Assembly (NCBI GenBank): GCA_900618795.1
Contig: UYJD01000004.1
Location: 1,376,283-1,440,282 of the forward strand
DNA: 64,000 nt
Reading direction: 5' to 3'
Source: Cyanodermella asteris
Taxonomy: Eukaryota; Ascomycota; Lecanoromycetes; Ostropales; Stictidaceae
Part shown: positions 32,650-43,859 of the stretch, piece after piece
How the letters are laid out: each line of letters opens with the position of its first letter
How positions within the stretch are numbered: position 1 is the stretch's first letter
The notes under the pieces: model-generated
Told to the model about the DNA's origin: nothing
Databases searched by the model: none
Seen by the model: only the letters and a program-made list of their open reading frames with translations
Made by a program: the position numbers and the translations under genes

Positions 32650-33643
32650 ACAGGCTTCGTGTGCGCATTTTGGTGGTCGGTCCTGGAGACGAACTTCGGA
32701 GTTGTTGTTTGTAGCATAGATTTTCTCCTTCTCTTCTTTTTTCCTTTTTTCTTCTTCTGGGGCTCGAGAGGAGCATAATTTCGACGATGACGATGAAGCT
32801 GACGCATGAACGCTTTTATTATATGGAGGCGATAGAAATACAAGACCTTTGCACGCTGCAGAACTCGAAAATACCGTGCGTGGAATCGTGGTTACCATTC
32901 ATGAGGAGTGTAGATTCCGCAACTCGATCATAACAAGTTCAAGATGCCCGACGAACGATGTGAAGTAGGAGCAAAAAGCGAAGAGAAGCGGCCTGAGAGA
33001 TCCTTTCAAGCTCCCAAGCTCCCTTGTAGTCATGACGGACTCATGGCGATCCTGCCAGCGGTGCCGGCATCGTGCGTGTGTGCCTCACGCATGCGACTGT
33101 CCGACGAGCTCTCGAGTCCGCCAGCGCAACTACCGTCATATCCCTACGGAATTTGCTTGGTTCACGCCCGAGGAATCATCCTCTCTGATGACACGGGCTG
33201 AATCATTATCGGCATGCAGGTAGCCGGATGGTCTGCGCGTCAGAGGTAGAACATGTAGATGTTTCCCATTCTGAGTCTGTTGATTGTTCTGCGCATTTCA
33301 GTTGGTGATACTGAGAAGGCCAATCGGGGCGCGCTAGCGAAACTCATTGCTTGAGATTCGATGCCATTGTTTTGAGCTTTGAGCATGTTTCTTAGATGCT
33401 ATTGGCTAAGGTAGCTGCAGAAGCGTGGGTGAACGCTTTTCGCTTCGTAGCGTGGACTTATACCTTCAAAAATTCTCCAGACGGCACCGTTGCAGCCTCA
33501 TCGAGCATCTCACATCATAAATGCACTTGAGAGTCTGCTCGACATGTCCAAGTTTCATACTCTAGCTCGAGCGTGTGCGAGCACAAAGCCAACGTCCAGC
33601 AAGGCCAGCGTGGCTGAAGATTTTCCACTCGCAAGCATGTCGA
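32650..33643. other. Intergenic spacer
   Basis: About 1 kb with a T/C-rich stretch at 32720-32760, just after the bZIP stop. No gene supported. Confidence 0.45.
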
Positions 33644-34348
33644 TTATGCTGATACAGTCAAGGTCGACCCGACAACACATCCAATCGTGTCCGGATTGGC
33701 CTCGCAGCACGGACCCGGCAGCGAATGCCCATACTCACGAGATACCTCCTCAACCCTCGTCACAATCTCTTTACACAAACCCGTTACATGCGTACCCCAG
33801 ACCACCGTGTCCTTGCCCCAACCGGCGTCCGAATACTCCACATCCTCTCCATAATACCCAAACTGCAACGGCACCCCATCGAGACTGCACCGTAGCACAT
33901 TGACGGAGGGCAGGATCTCACATGTCGGAATCGTGTCGTGGGGCTTGTTGCCACGAAAGGCAGCCGTATTGACACCCCAGTAGTCGGACCAGCTGTCAAA
34001 GAAGAAGTAGGTGATGTTCTCGGAGCTGTCAGGCCGAAGCTTGAGGCTCATGAAGCCAACTCGCCCGTCGTTTCTGGTGAGGATGTGACCGGCGGGTCCG
34101 ATGCTGTAGGCCTAGCTGTCGTAGGTATTGGTAGCGGCGGTGCTGATTCCGGCTGTTATGTTGTGAAGCTTGCCATTTGTGAAGCAGGGCTGATTGATGA
34201 TAGTGCCATCGTAGGAGAAGCCGAAGAGCGCGAAGTGGGTGGGGACTGTGCAGTTGGACTTTGGCTGGATACTGATCGAAGGGAAAGTAGATGGGCGCTC
34301 TATATCATCTGGAAGTAGACAATCGCTGTTCGTGGGAGCTTGATGCAA
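33644..34348 (-). pseudogene. Nonsense-interrupted gene of unknown family
   Basis: One reading frame on the minus strand is open from about 34348 to 33644 except for a single TAG at 34114-34112. Upstream of the stop it reads ...CTVPTHFALFGFSYDGTII...; downstream it continues in the same frame as AYSIGPAGHIL... and FFFDSWSDYWGVNTAAFRG. The composition (Asn/Ser/Thr, paired Cys, N-glycosylation-like sites) suggests a secreted or ectodomain protein. A hydrophobic stretch FVACLVGMIISVSFLAAWLWH lies further upstream (about 34455-34390) and could be its membrane anchor. No GT donor lies close upstream of the TAG, so an intron does not explain it. I do not recognise the family. Confidence 0.45.
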
Positions 34349-36199
34349 TGTAAGTAAACGTGCGATATCATTGGGATGAGCTTATCTGCAATGGATACAT
34401 GCCAAAGCCAGGCTGCGAGAAAAGAGACGGAGATAATCATGCCGACAAGACAAGCCACGAAGTTCCTAGACGATGATATGAGAGACGAATACAGAGCAGG
34501 AAGCGAGTAAGACGCTGTCAGTATTCACATTCGCAAAGAATGAGTTGCAAGCAGAAGTAGCACTATACTCTCGGCGGCTGTCTTGAGCATCAAGGACAAG
34601 TTGAGAGGATTGCATGATTCTGATCTGTACCGGGACTCACAGTGGAGCTCATCGTCAACGATTGGCAGTTTCGGCAATATGGCAAGGGTGCGGAAGGGAT
34701 GTCGCCAGCATAGATCTGCAGGTACTAGCTGAAGAATGCCATTCGTGATGAAGACGAACAAATCTAGAGAAAGGTGCTGTCGGACAGACATCTCATCTAT
34801 GACAAGCTCTCCCGCACTAGTGCCATTGGAACCTCAAAGTGATGGTAATGTGGTACGCGACAAGCTCTGGGGCCTTCGTGCCTCAATTGAGCTCAACACT
34901 CCATTCTTGTCGAAGGAGAGATTGCGTACGATCAACCCTGCTTGACGATAAGCTTCTTGGAAGAACCGTCAGTTGAAGTGACAAGATTGACTTGAGTATG
35001 TGTGTAGAGCCGGAAAGTTGAATTATGGCACCCGAAGTGGTCATCTTGAACTCTACATTTAGGGTTCGATGACATTACAGGGAGTGCGCTCCAGGTTGAG
35101 AGCAGAGAATGTTATCGGAAGACCTGGGTCCAGCAATAGATTGAGCAGCACGGATCCAGACAGAGGACTCCAGAGCTTAATTATTGCATAGGCCAGGCGA
35201 AATGGCCAATGAGCCCCGGCTGATGAGAAAGATTCGTTCAATGTGGCATCTGCATGTTGACCCCACTCGTTGTTCGCCGATCCGTATTCTGTACCACACG
35301 ACATTGTCACCTCGTGTGAGTTGGCTCATCTTGCATACCTGGTTTGGGGTATCTGCATATGCGCCGGCCATCGATCAGATATCAGACACATCGGATTATC
35401 TTTTAATGTAACCCTTGCCGAGTCGAGCGAGACCCGATTGGTAGACAGCTGCCTTAGCTACTGCCACTGACACGAATTTTTTCGTGGAAGTGTCACGATG
35501 CTCTTGAGGACAGTGCAGTGATGCAAAGGAGCAATTGCAAGATCCGCGACGAGCTGCTGGCTCGACGTGACGCTGTGTCTTTGCTCCACCAGCCCATCTG
35601 CTCGTCCCAATTATCATGGCAGAACATGCAGAAAAAAACGTCACAAAGTCCGCACTACAATGCGTCGAGCCAGCGAGATCGCAAGAAGCGACCCACCGCC
35701 CCACAGCGTCTATCGGGTGTCTTATCGTCGCGACAAGACTCCGGTTTGAGGTATCAGGCTATCCTGACGTGAATGGCTCAGTGTTTTCACTCTTATCTAT
35801 CGCTACCACCAGCTCTTCCACGTCTTGAGTTCTCGACTTCCATCCGACTTCAGTGACCTTGATGGTGGTTGCCAAAATGCGGACGCATCCGCAGCTGGGA
35901 TTTGCGCCAAGAGCTCACAAGGGCTGCCGCGAATGGCTCATTCACTGGATCGCTATTTTGCCCACAGTGTCAAGGTGCCGTGACGATGCCATGACTTCTG
36001 ATCCATGTCAAGTGTGCTTCGCGTCGCCTGGTAATTGTTGGAATCCGGCGACATCGGATATCCGAGCGGTACAAAAATTCCCATCAACGACATTTCGCAA
36101 TTTTCCTTGATTTAAAACTCGACCATCAAACCTCGTCCAACCATCACGTCCAGAGGCCTGACATGGCCACGCGTTACAGCTGCATCAAGAATACACAAA
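34349..36199. other. Spacer with possible decayed coding sequence
   Basis: On the minus strand, 35300-34830 shows protein-like stretches broken by stops and a frame change (FRLAYAIIKLWSPLSGSVLL; HNSTFRLYTHTQVNLV; GLIVRNLSFDKNG). This could be relics of an older gene. The right part is the promoter of the permease gene. No intact gene. Confidence 0.35.
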
Positions 36200-37938
36200 A
36201 TGTCCGAATACACTGTCAAGACTCCAATGGCGGCTGAAAAGTCCGGGCCACCTTGTGCTTCTAAGACCAGTGACTCCAGTGATCTTGAAGCTGTGAATAC
36301 TCGAGTGATAAATCGCGACTCGGACTTTGGCCAGACCAGTGGAAGTGGCCCCGATTATCGTAATGTATGTGCGCTTACGGAAGGCCATGAGTGAGATTGA
36401 GGTCGGAATGTTCAAAAAGCTGACTACTTTGTGACCAGGTTGGTTGGGTACGGACTGGCGTCTTGATGATGAAGACACAAATCGGCATCGGAGTCCTGTC
36501 GATTCCAAGCGCCTTCAACAAAGTCGGCCTCGTTCCTGGCATCATCATTCTCTTGGTCGTTTCTGCAATGACCACCTGGTCAGACTGCATGATCGGAAGC
36601 TTCAAGCTTCGCCACCCGAATGTCTATGGCCTGGACGATGCCGGAGGCTTGATGTTTGGACCAGTCGGCCGTGAAGTCTTCATGATCGCCTTCATCCTAT
36701 GTGGGTTCTCTCTAAGAGCGATGATCGCGACCACTTGCCATTGACTGATCCGTTCCAGACTGGATGTTCGTCGCAGGGTCGGCGTTTGTTTCGGTATCGA
36801 CCGCATTGAACGCCCTCTCAGATCATGGAGCATGCACCGCAGTTTTCATCGCGGTAGCTGCCGTGGCCGGCTTCTTGCTCTCTTCCGTTCGAACGTTATC
36901 CAAAATCAGCTGGGCTGCCTGGGTAGGAACCGGGGTCATTCTCACTGCTGGTAAGTGCTGCCACAAACCCTATGCTAGCTGCATTGCTCATTCATACCAT
37001 AGTCTTCTCAGTCACAATCGCAACCGCCGTGCAGGATCGTCCAGCTGCTGCTCCTCAAGACAGCCCCTGGGTCTCGGACTACAAGATAATAGGCAGTCCC
37101 ACATTTGCAGAAGCCATGTCTGCCACTGCGTCCATCATCTTCGCTTTTGCTGGCACTCCCGCCTTTTTTGCCATCATCAGTGAGCCGACATATTCCTCCG
37201 GCAGGAGACAACAAAAGACAGCCCGCTAACTGTGTCAGGTGAGATGAGGAACACGAAGCATTGCTATCGGAGCGTGGCTCTGTGCCAGGGAGTAGTCACC
37301 ATTGTTTACCTGATTATCGGTATCGTGGTGTATCTATACTGCGGCTCGTACGTCTCATCACCCGCTCTGGGGTCCGCCGGTTATGTGATGAAGAAGATCA
37401 GCTACGGGATGGCTCTTCCCGGCCTGCTGGTGACTACCATGCTCGTCTGCCATGTAAGCTTCTGTCCCACGGCAGGGTCTCACCGTTCGTTGCTAATATT
37501 GTTCGCCGACAGATCCCCGCAAAGTCCCTGCATGTGCGACTTCTCAGAGGCACGAGGCATCTGAGGACCAAGAGCTTCGTCGACTGGAGCACATGGCTTG
37601 GATGTGTGTTAAGTATTGTCGTATCGGGATATATCATCGCAAGTGCAGTGCCGGCTTTCGGCGCACTAGTGTCCCTGATTGGCGCCTTCTTCGGCACATT
37701 TATTTCGCTGCAGCCATACGGGGCAATGTGGCTTTACGATAACTGGAAGCCTCGCCCATCTTCTCCTGGGGGATGGGCGCGGATGGTGGGCGTGTGGTGG
37801 GCGAGCTTCATCATCGTCGGTGGCTTCTTTTGCATGGTCGGCGGGTCGTACGGCTCCATCGTAGACATTGTCGGCATCTACAAGCAGTCTGGCAAGTCAG
37901 TCGCCTGGTCGTGCGCAGACAACTCGGGGTCAGCGTGA
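36200..37938 (+). CDS. Neutral amino acid permease, AAAP family (mtr-like)
   Basis: This is a plasma-membrane amino acid/proton symporter of the fungal N-system/mtr type. Six exons are inferred: 36200-36364, 36439-36700, 36759-36950, 37003-37179, 37239-37453 and 37513-37938 (478 aa). The five introns are 52-74 nt with consistent phases. The N-terminal tail is polar, then GWVRTGVLMMKTQIGIGVLSIPSAF opens the first helix, as in mtr. About 10-11 hydrophobic helices follow, with the conserved cytosolic FFAIISEMRNTKHCYRS loop assembled across intron 4. A Zn2Cys6 regulator follows on the same strand 400 bp downstream and may be functionally linked. Confidence 0.9.
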
Positions 37939-38338
37939 GCCAAGCTGCTTTGACAATGGCCCGAAGCGGGTGCAATGAATGGGTGGCGTCGGGTGTAGAA
38001 AGGTCAGCCTCCGGTAGCCGACGAACATTTCCAGCCGTCATACCTTCCCTTGGCAGCTAGCAGGGCGCGCGTACGACGAGTCAGAAACGTGCATGATCCA
38101 GACGCTCATCAGGGATTTGATAAGTAGGTAGTCGATTGGGTCCACCGTGCGGAGGTGTTCGAGAGTGCGCCCACTATCTTTAATCGCATTTGCTGGCATG
38201 GACCACCCCGCAGGGACCCATGGCCGATAACGAAACTCTGATAGACATGGACGAGCTCAAATATCAATCCCGATCTGTCGTCCTCATCCAAATTCACTGT
38301 CCTGCATACTCGCTCGACTACATACTTCGTTGCCTCAC
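37939..38338. promoter_or_regulatory. Spacer between permease and Zn2Cys6 gene
   Basis: This 400-bp spacer includes the permease 3' UTR and the regulator's promoter. Nothing specific was recognised. Confidence 0.4.
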
Positions 38339-40447
38339 ATGAAGCGAGGGCGCGGCTCGGCCAAGTCTCGGTCGGGATGTCAGACTTGCAAGGATCGCAG
38401 GGTGCGTTCTCCACGCGAAACGGCGGGGAATACAGTATTCCTCTCACCAACAGACTGACTCTCATAGGTCAAATGCGACGAGGCCGATGGCGCCTGTGGC
38501 AATTGTACCCGCAGTGGCTTCTCATGCCCTGGATATGTCCGACCTCTCAAGTGGTCTCGAAAACATGAAGTCCATCCCAACCGAGCCGCGACGCCAAAGA
38601 CTTCTCGTGGTCGCAACAATGCATCCTCGAATGAATCTGCATTTCCATTTTCTCGTGAAGCGCGTTATGACGTTATGGCCGTTGACACGTCCGACGCCGA
38701 GTCCAGGCTCCCAGACTGGCTCGATATGGACTTCAGCGAAGCGGATGCTGGACTCGCATTTCAGGATGCCACTGCACTGATGGCGCAAGATCTTACGGCT
38801 TCTACGCCCCATTTTGCATATCCCAACTTTCTCGAAACCAGCCCCTCGATGCCTAATACAGACCTTCTCTTTGATCCACAGGGAGTGAACTCCAATGCAG
38901 GCTCAGTTGGGAGTTGGGATCGTGTATCTGGCGACATTCCACCCCTCGATGACCTAGGTCTCACGTCAGACCCCTCTCTCGACCTGTCTGGCGATTCAAC
39001 CAACGGGACAACTCCTGCCGGCACCGAAAACAAGGTCTCAACGTCGACCGCAAGCCGTCAGCAGGAGAGTGGCAACGGTCCTTGCGCTCTACTACACACG
39101 CTATACCGACTTTCATGCCCGCGGAGTTTGCGTCGACTCTCCGATGACGACTTTGTACATTATTATTTCAAGCACGTTTGCGGGCTACAGTCCTGCTTCG
39201 ACTCTAATCAGAACCAGTTTCGTAATCTCGCCGCACGGTGGTGGTCCACTTGCCCCACAATCTCTCTGACGATTCAGAGCGCGGCGATTGCACACATATC
39301 CAACTGGTACCCTTACATTCTTCCTCTCGGCATCCACAAACGCTGTCAAGCGTGGCAGTCTTTGCAAAAGGACCTGCAGCTGCAGCGACATGGACGATTT
39401 GATTCCGACAAGGCCCTCCTTTGTTTGTTTTTGCTCGGCATTTCGGCTTGCTGGCAGCAAGGAACTCACCTCGGCTTGCAATATTTGCACATCACACGCA
39501 ACTTGATCCAAAGTAGGCTGCGCACGGCGACATTGAAGAACGACTCGGAAGGACTGGGCGATCTTTGGGCTGGATCTCTGGTGTATTGGGAAATGTTGGG
39601 CGCATTCGTCGATCCGGTGGAACTAACTCCCTTCAACGGTCATGGTCTGCCTGTCCTCAAAGCTCAACCTCTGAAAAGTCCGGTGATGCCACATCCGTGG
39701 AACGGCGTCGCGACGGAGCTTCACTTTGTCCTTGCAGAAGTCGGCCGCGTGTCGAGACGCCGGCACAAGTATACCACGCCTTGCAACGTTACCTCTGGTC
39801 AGGATCCGACGCTAGACATGGACAACAAATGGCTTCAAAACCTGGAGCAACTCCTTCTCAGCATCGAGATACCAACCGAGGATCTTATCCAAGACTATGA
39901 TGACACGGAAACTTCCAAGATGGATTTGATCCGAATGGCACAAGCGTGCAGAGGGGTCGGTGTGCTGGAACTTTACCGCCTTGCTCCCGATCTCCTCCAG
40001 GAGCGTATCAACGGGTCCCGGGATGGCTGGAACCTACCTTTCAACGTCCCTGACGAACATTCAGGGTACACACGTGATATCGACTCTTTCCAAGCCAGTA
40101 TCGCTGTCCAAACCCTGAATCTTCTGGCACACATACCAATGTCGTCAGGTGCGTGCCGGTGCAAGCCCTTTTTGCTTGTTGCATGCGCGAGCCAATTACG
40201 CTTCCCGGATAAGGTCGACTCCGAAGCGCTGGTTGATAACGACTCTGCCGCAAGGCATGATAACGTCGTTCAAAACCGGTACTTTATCGAGGCACGCATG
40301 CTGGCCTTATCAAGGAAGCTACCTCAGAGCCCAATCCTGCGAGCTCTAGATATCGTCAAGGAGGTGTGGGATCGTCTCGACAGCGGTCAGGACGGCCACT
40401 GGGTCGATGTGATGCACGAAAAAGGATGGCAGACAATCCTAGGATGA
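38339..40447 (+). CDS. Zn2Cys6 transcription factor (Fungal_trans_2 type)
   Basis: Exons are 38339-38401 and 38468-40447 (680 aa); the 66-nt intron (GTGCGT..CATAG) splits the zinc cluster. After splicing, Cys14-x2-Cys17-x6-Cys24-x6-Cys31-x2-Cys34-x6-Cys41 (CQTCKDRR/VKCDEADGACGNC...) is complete. Without the first exon the DNA-binding domain would be missed. The long C-terminal region (about 220-670) is helical, with CSCPRSLRRLSDDDFVHYYF-like and LHITRNLIQ segments typical of the DUF3468/Fungal_trans_2 regulatory domain. It stands directly behind an amino acid permease gene in the same orientation. Target unknown. Confidence 0.87.
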
Positions 40448-41865
40448 GACTGATGAGCCGAATGTTTTGATGATGACCTTTTTCTGAGATACCCGATGAT
40501 CCCGCTCGTGAGAGTAGAGGGCATCCCACAATTTCGCCTCGCGTAGCGATTCTAACGGACGCGCGCCCTCAACACGACTCTATAATGTAAGGATCTTGAA
40601 TACAGTCTGGCCCCCAAGAACGCGCCTTTGCTAGCTCGCTCGTGACTATCCGGACCGGCCCGGACTCTAAGTACTGCATCGCCTGGCCTGCGAACGACGG
40701 ACGCCATGTGAAGCATTGCCGAATATGAATGTGCGCAAATGTGATGAGAGTGGCGGTTCGACTGTCTGATCTTGATCGCGGTGTCGGTCGAGACCGAGAC
40801 AAGTCGTGGCAGCTTGCCTATTTGGGCAACAAAGTGCGACTGACGCGGCCCGCTGGACCTTACCCGAACGTTGTTGCCGGATCTCAAGTTCGAATAGAAG
40901 GATGCATGCGGTATCACGTACGCCATAATGTGAAATCACAATTGGCATGTTTGCTCAGAGACTGCTGAATGTGTATGCATATCCGCCGAAATGCCGAGGG
41001 CGACTGGTGAATGAACTTATCACCAGCCACGACGATCTCCTCACTTGGACAGATCCTCGCTTTGATCCAGCTGTCAAAGCTCTGAACCACAGGTACGCTT
41101 GTCGATAATTCTGATAGACACGAACGGAGGCCGTCAGCATGTTTCATATCGAATCATGCCCAGCTGACTATCGTCGAGAGCTGATAGCTTACCACTCCAC
41201 TTTTCCCCGCGACTCATTCCCCGAGAGAGCAAATTTTGGGACGGACTGGAGTGCAGATGGTGCCTTATCAACGTGGACGTCCCTCTAAAAATATTGCTAC
41301 GAATGGCTAGCACCGATGCCTGATAATGGGTTGTGCCAACGGGTCTTCACCGCACGTTACCATGCTATCTGAATGTGACGTCCCTATCCCGGCTGACTTT
41401 CCCCATGAGTGGTTGTTTCTCAGGCAGTGGACTCGTATCTGCAATCAACCCATGGACCTTGTGACGCAACTGAAGTGTTGTTTTGGGACGCATGCTCGTG
41501 GCTGACCGGCAGTCGCCTTTGGTGCGGGCTACCCTCGATATCGCGATTTGTTTGACCAGGGTCCTACTCTTGCCGGACTACACATTCAGATCAGGTATAC
41601 AAGCACGATATCGCACAAAGGCCGCTCAGCAGCCAGATACCATATCGATAAGTAATCAAGTTGCATTTGTGGTTGAACAATGAGTATATCTTTTGAATGC
41701 TGCTGCCGGGGCCAGCATTGTTCTGAGATTCTCATTCCATATCCCAAACCGACCCATTTCATACCTGTCCATCAATCTGGAGGTGTCCCTGAACTGTACC
41801 TATCCCTACCCAATCTGAGCTACTCCCACTGTACTGGTGTTGGTTTTTTTTCATACACATCCATC
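40448..41865. other. 1.4-kb intergenic region
   Basis: Frames of up to 124 codons on the minus strand (40552-40926) lack any domain and overlap others. The right end (about 41650-41865) is the leader of the Rieske gene and contains a run of T at 41840-41850. No gene called. Confidence 0.45.
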
Positions 41866-43237
41866 ATGGCCGCAGTTCTAGGCTACCTGGGCCTGAGCAG
41901 CACGCCCCAACCCTCCAAACCCAAACCGAACCCCGAGAAATCCCCCATTCGAGCGCTGCCCGCACAATGGTACACATCGCCCGAAATGTACCAATTTGAA
42001 CGCCGCGCAATCTTTTCCCGCCGCTGGCTCTTCGTGACTTCAAAGTCCCGCCTCCAGGAGCCCGGCGACTACCTCCGCTACACCATGGCCGACTACGACT
42101 TCATCATCACGCTCGACCGCCAATACCAAGTCCGCGCCTTCCACAACGTCTGCCGCCACCGCGCATATCCCGTCGTCGAGGACAGACAAGGCCGCGCGAA
42201 GATCTTCATGTGCCGCTACCACGGCTGGACCTACGGCCTGAGCGGAAACCTCGCCAAAGCGCCCCAATACCAAGACATGGACGGCTTCGACAAGTCCCAA
42301 AACGGCCTCTTCCCCATCCACGTGCACGTCGACTCCAAAAACTTCATCTGGGTCAACATGGACGCCGCCGAAGAACCCGAAATCCCCTGGGAGCAGGAGT
42401 TTCAAAACGTCGACAACCAGGAACGCTTCGACCAGTTCGACTTTTCGAATTACGTGCTGGATCATACCTACGAGATGCAGGGCAACTACAACTGGAAGAT
42501 CCTGGCGGATAACTTCAACGAGTGCTATCACTGCAAGACGACGCATCCGGACGTGCCGACTTTCTTGACCATCGATGCGGCGAGCGTGGAGGGCAAGGAC
42601 GGGCATTTGCAGCACGATCACGCGAGTACGCCGGAGCAGCGGGCGAAGGGGTTCAACGTGAACAGCACCTATTACTTTCCGAACACCAGCATGTCGGTCA
42701 CGTAAGTCTGAACTCCAACTCCCCATCTCATCAATACTCATCAGAGATGCCTCCCCCCCTCCCCCTTCGTTCTCACAGTTTTGCTAACTCTGTTGTGTTT
42801 CCAGCCCTCACTTCATAATGATCCAAAAATTCCTCCCCAGCTCCGCAACGTTCTCGACCATGCACTACGAAATCTACCGCAACAAGAACTCATCCGACGA
42901 AGACTTCCACCTGATCGCCGATACGTACGCCCGCGTCATGGCCGAGGACAAGGTCCTCTGCGACGGCGCCCAGGCGAACCTGAACCGCGGCGTCTTCGGC
43001 AACGGCCAGCTGCACCCGCGCTGGGAGCAGGGCCCGCTCTGGTTCCAGCAGGAGGTGCGCGAGGTGGTCACGGAGTGGTACGAGCGGGAGAAGCGGGAGG
43101 GGCAGGAGATTTGGCCGGCGCGGCCGAAGATCAGCCTGGGCATCGGCGAGGGCGACGGGGCCGAGGTTTCGGAGAAGGATATGGAGATTTGTGCGGGGCT
43201 CGCGTGTGGGGAGATGAAGGAGCAGTTGGCGTGGTAG
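41866..43237 (+). CDS. Rieske non-heme iron oxygenase, choline monooxygenase-like
   Basis: This ring-hydroxylating-type oxygenase alpha subunit probably oxidises choline or a related quaternary amine. Exons are 41866-42701 and 42805-43237 (422 aa); the 103-nt intron has GTAAGT, GCTAAC and TTCCAG. Rieske ligands are Cys96-x-His98 (CRHRAY) and Cys116-x2-His119 (CRYHGW). The mononuclear iron site is the DNFNECYHCKTTH segment (His-x4-His), with the third ligand expected near the C-terminus. The frame is open 62 codons upstream, but ATG 41866 fits the family length. An ATG in that frame at 41680 would add an unconserved tail. It is convergent with the next gene. Confidence 0.88.
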
Positions 43238-43859
43238 GACCGGATCGGTTCTCGTTAATGATGACAAGGAAGGTGGTGGTGGTGCTCCTGGGTTAATTGT
43301 CCTGACGGTCTAGAAAGTGTTGCTTGATGACTTTGACGATTTTTTGTTGTGTGGTCATATGAGACTGAATCATGAGATAGAGACGTTCCTTGGGCCATGA
43401 GATTGGTTTGAGGCTACAAAGAACGAAGCATTGGGCGGATCATGACCTTTGGGTCACTAGTATTATAGGCGCTGGAATAGCAATTCACGTTGAGATTAGG
43501 CCCAGTCCGAAAATGTGACAGACAAGTCAGAGTCAGAACAAAGTCCACTCAATGAGACAAACCGCCACGGCGTCACTCTTCCGTTGGACGACGATGACAA
43601 ACTACATGGCAAGCTGCAGTTGGAATGATGAACATTATCATTCGGAGGAGAGCGTGTAGCTTCATATTACATTCACCAAGTCAACACCCCAAGTCGATTC
43701 ATAGTCCGTGCGCCCAACTCCAGGCGGACGCGCCCATGTGTACAATATCTGATATACAGGTAGATTTCTCCCATCGTAGTTTCATTATGCAGGCATCAAG
43801 TCGTTTCCATCACGTCCCACCAGATCGAAGAGGTCCAAGTCGGGCAAGTCATCCTATTG
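43238..43859. other. Convergent spacer
   Basis: This 622-bp tail-to-tail spacer lies between the Rieske gene and the Zn2Cys6 gene. No gene or repeat was recognised. Confidence 0.45.

Noticed and set aside
40552-40926. 124-codon ORF on the minus strand
   Set aside because: Arg/Ser-rich with no domain and competing frames on both strands.
42040-42741. 233-codon antisense ORF in the Rieske gene
   Set aside because: It is a GC-rich shadow of a coding exon with low-complexity Val/His/Asp composition. The sense frame has complete iron ligands.
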